16,180 nucleotides of DNA. Origin: CALLPQ01 sp964421675. GTDB taxonomy: Bacteria; Pseudomonadota; Alphaproteobacteria; Caulobacterales; Parvularculaceae. Numbering within the stretch: position 1 is the first letter of the stretch; each line of letters opens with the position of its first letter. The stretch spans positions 1 to 16,180 of the forward strand of contig CAYQXV010000053.1 of assembly GCA_964421675.1 (NCBI GenBank). Reading direction: 5' to 3'. Of the stretch, positions 15,269 to 16,180 are shown piece after piece. The notes under the pieces were generated by a model, which saw only the letters and a program-made list of their open reading frames with translations, was not told where the DNA came from and did not search any database. A program made the position numbers and the translations under genes.

Positions 15269-15296
15269 TTTATTCAGGCAGGACGGAGCGTCCTGC
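15210..15296 (-). promoter_or_regulatory. Two hairpins with an alternative pairing around the epimerase start codon
   Basis: On the minus-strand transcript, hairpin 1 (15296-15278) has a perfect eight-base stem, GCAGGACG with CGTCCTGC, and a three-base loop. Hairpin 2 (15240-15210) has a perfect nine-base stem, AGGCAGGCG with CGCCTGCCT, and a 13-base loop inside codons 10-20 of the epimerase gene. CCTGCCT at 15282-15276 could instead pair with AGGCAGG at 15240-15234, which would break both hairpins and enclose the start codon at 15268-15266. Seen in sequence; a regulatory role is inferred. Confidence 0.4.
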
Positions 15297-15662
15297 TTCT
15301 AAAAGGGGAATGCCGGCCTCGGTTGGGATATAAATCACATCCTGTCCGTTCTCACCAAGTTGAGAAATCCACAAATATCGCAAATAGCCTTCAGGGCCCC
15401 CAAGACCTTCGGCAATGATGCGGTTGGCTTCAGCAACGCCTCGGGCGCGCTCAATTTCTGCATCGGCGAGAAACCTTGCGGATTCTTTGCGCGCTTGCGC
15501 ATCTTCAATTTGAACTTTGCGCTCATTTTCCGCGCGCCGTAACGCCGCTTCCCCTTCAAGGGTCGCCCGCCATACATTCCACTGTGGTAGAATGAACATA
15601 GCCGCTGCAACTACAAGCCCTGCCAAAATGAGGGCTATAAAATTAATTCCTGCTCCACGCAT
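15270..15662 (-). CDS. Short membrane-anchored protein resembling the tail of SPFH/stomatin proteins
   Basis: This is a 130-residue protein. Residues 6-26 form one N-terminal membrane helix. Residues about 32-85 are a charged Ala/Glu/Arg-rich coiled coil (GEAALRRAENERKVQIEDAQ and onward to AEIERARGVAEANRIIAEGL) of the kind that follows the SPFH domain in stomatins, prohibitins and HflK/HflC. The C-terminus has LRYLWI and VIYIPTEAGIPLLEAG. The beta-rich SPFH domain itself is absent, so it is either a compact family or a reduced derivative. The start at ATG 15662 is set by AGAGGAG nine bases upstream; an earlier in-frame ATG at 15707 lacks this. It lies one base upstream of the epimerase gene and probably forms an operon with it. 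A role in oligomeric membrane scaffolding is a guess. Confidence 0.75.
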   Translation of the reverse strand: MRGAGINFIALILAGLVVAAAMFILPQWNVWRATLEGEAALRRAENERKVQIEDAQARKESARFLADAEIERARGVAEANRIIAEGLGGPEGYLRYLWISQLGENGQDVIYIPTEAGIPLLEAGRSVLPE

Positions 15663-16101
15663 ATTCCCAATCTCCTCTGATCTTACTTCTGCCCTTAACC
15701 AACCCAAAAGGTTGGCTTCCTAGTCGATCCTTTAATAGGCCCAGATATTCCAGAACCTGTTGTACCCTGAACACCGATAATCTCCAAAGAAAGCACAATT
15801 TCTTGTCCGCAATTGGATCCAGGAAATCTCTCGAAATGAGCCCGCGGATCTGTTTTTCTCTGAATGGATATATTGCCATGAAAATAGCCATAAACCAGTC
15901 TTGAAATTGAAGAAATTCTACCAGCTTATTGATTTTGTTCAGAAATTTGAAGTTTCGAGTGGAATCGACTGCGATTTCGGGTGGGTTTGCCGGACTGGGC
16001 GCTCGGCAATTTGTGACCATGAATAATTTACGCTGGCGCTGATTGTGTTAAGCTTTCACCCAATAGGGTTTTATTGATTGTGCGTGGGGGCGCTGCCAGC
16101 A
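15663..16101. other. 439-base region without a supportable gene
   Basis: I see no convincing gene. A leftward open frame from 16020 to 15643 codes for a Trp-, Phe- and Arg-rich sequence with no recognisable motif and no binding site, so I leave it out. A hairpin (CCAACC 15699-15704 with GGTTGG 15710-15715, five-base loop) lies in the leader of the SPFH-like gene, about 36 bases before its start. The leftward promoter for that operon must be here but was not identified. The sequence is AT-richer than the genes around it. Confidence 0.5.
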
Positions 16102-16180
16102 ATGCTTGTGGGTTTGGATACATCCTTGAAAATGGGGTTCGGTGCGGATGGTACGCCAGTTTCCAGGCATTTTCGCCGCG
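16102..16180 (+). CDS. Start of a partial gene cut by the window edge, possibly RNase H-fold
   Basis: An ATG at 16102 opens a frame that stays open to the end of the window (26 codons), beginning MLVGLDTSLKMGFGADG. A hydrophobic strand followed by GLDTS and then a Gly-rich turn recalls the first strand of RNase H-fold or resolvase-like and ASKHA-type proteins, but this is too short to name. An in-frame GTG at 16084 is an alternative start. The G-rich stretch at 16086-16090 could serve as a binding site. Confidence 0.35.
   Translation, partial: MLVGLDTSLKMGFGADGTPVSRHFRR

Noticed and set aside
15643..16020. Leftward frame of 125 codons upstream of the SPFH-like gene
   Set aside because: It has no motif and no ribosome binding site, its composition looks like translated noncoding DNA, and it overlaps the start of the SPFH-like gene.

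Overview
The window looks like a chromosomal segment of a free-living alphaproteobacterium with moderate GC. The reasons are the tkt-gap-pgk-class I fba cluster, the zapA plus ZauP-type coiled-coil pair divergent from tkt, and the HxlR and Rrf2 regulators. No tRNA, rRNA, CRISPR array, insertion sequence or phage structural gene is visible. The genus cannot be given; a Hyphomonadales/Caulobacterales-like source is a guess.

Layout. Bases 1-5374 are a signalling block: an XRE repressor with an S24/LexA-like C-terminal half that appears to have lost its catalytic Ser and Lys, then two divergent phosphorelay proteins. One is a large membrane-bound hybrid kinase (HAMP-HisKA-HATPase-degenerate REC-REC-acidic linker-Hpt, minus strand). 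The other is a soluble REC-HisKA-HATPase protein (plus strand). Bases 5422-6770 hold a HxlR regulator with an SCP2-like C-terminal domain, a structured 344-base intergenic region and a small exported protein with its own terminator. Bases 6924-7523 (minus) hold zapA and its coiled-coil partner, for Z-ring organisation. Bases 7821-13146 (plus) are a compact central-carbon operon: transketolase, GAPDH, phosphoglycerate kinase and class I fructose-bisphosphate aldolase. It is preceded by a perfect 12-base direct repeat that may be an operator.

Bases 13154-14399 are a divergent pair: an Rrf2 regulator with a four-Cys cluster, and a five-helix membrane protein resembling a succinate dehydrogenase/fumarate reductase cytochrome b anchor. 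Nested inverted repeats lie between them. Bases 14378-15662 (minus) are a two-gene operon: a 130-residue membrane-anchored protein resembling only the coiled-coil tail of SPFH/stomatin proteins, and an aldose 1-epimerase-like protein. Two perfect hairpins and a mutually exclusive third pairing surround the epimerase start codon. Bases 15663-16101 hold no supportable gene, and another gene probably begins at 16102 and runs off the window.

How it fits together. The sugar-phosphate operon and the epimerase are housekeeping carbon metabolism. The regulators around them (XRE, two kinases, HxlR, Rrf2) are probably independent units. I see no clear novel multi-gene system. The best leads are the Rrf2/cytochrome-like pair with its nested dyads, the short SPFH-tail protein with the alternative RNA structures at its junction with the epimerase, and the S24 regulator that looks unable to cleave itself.
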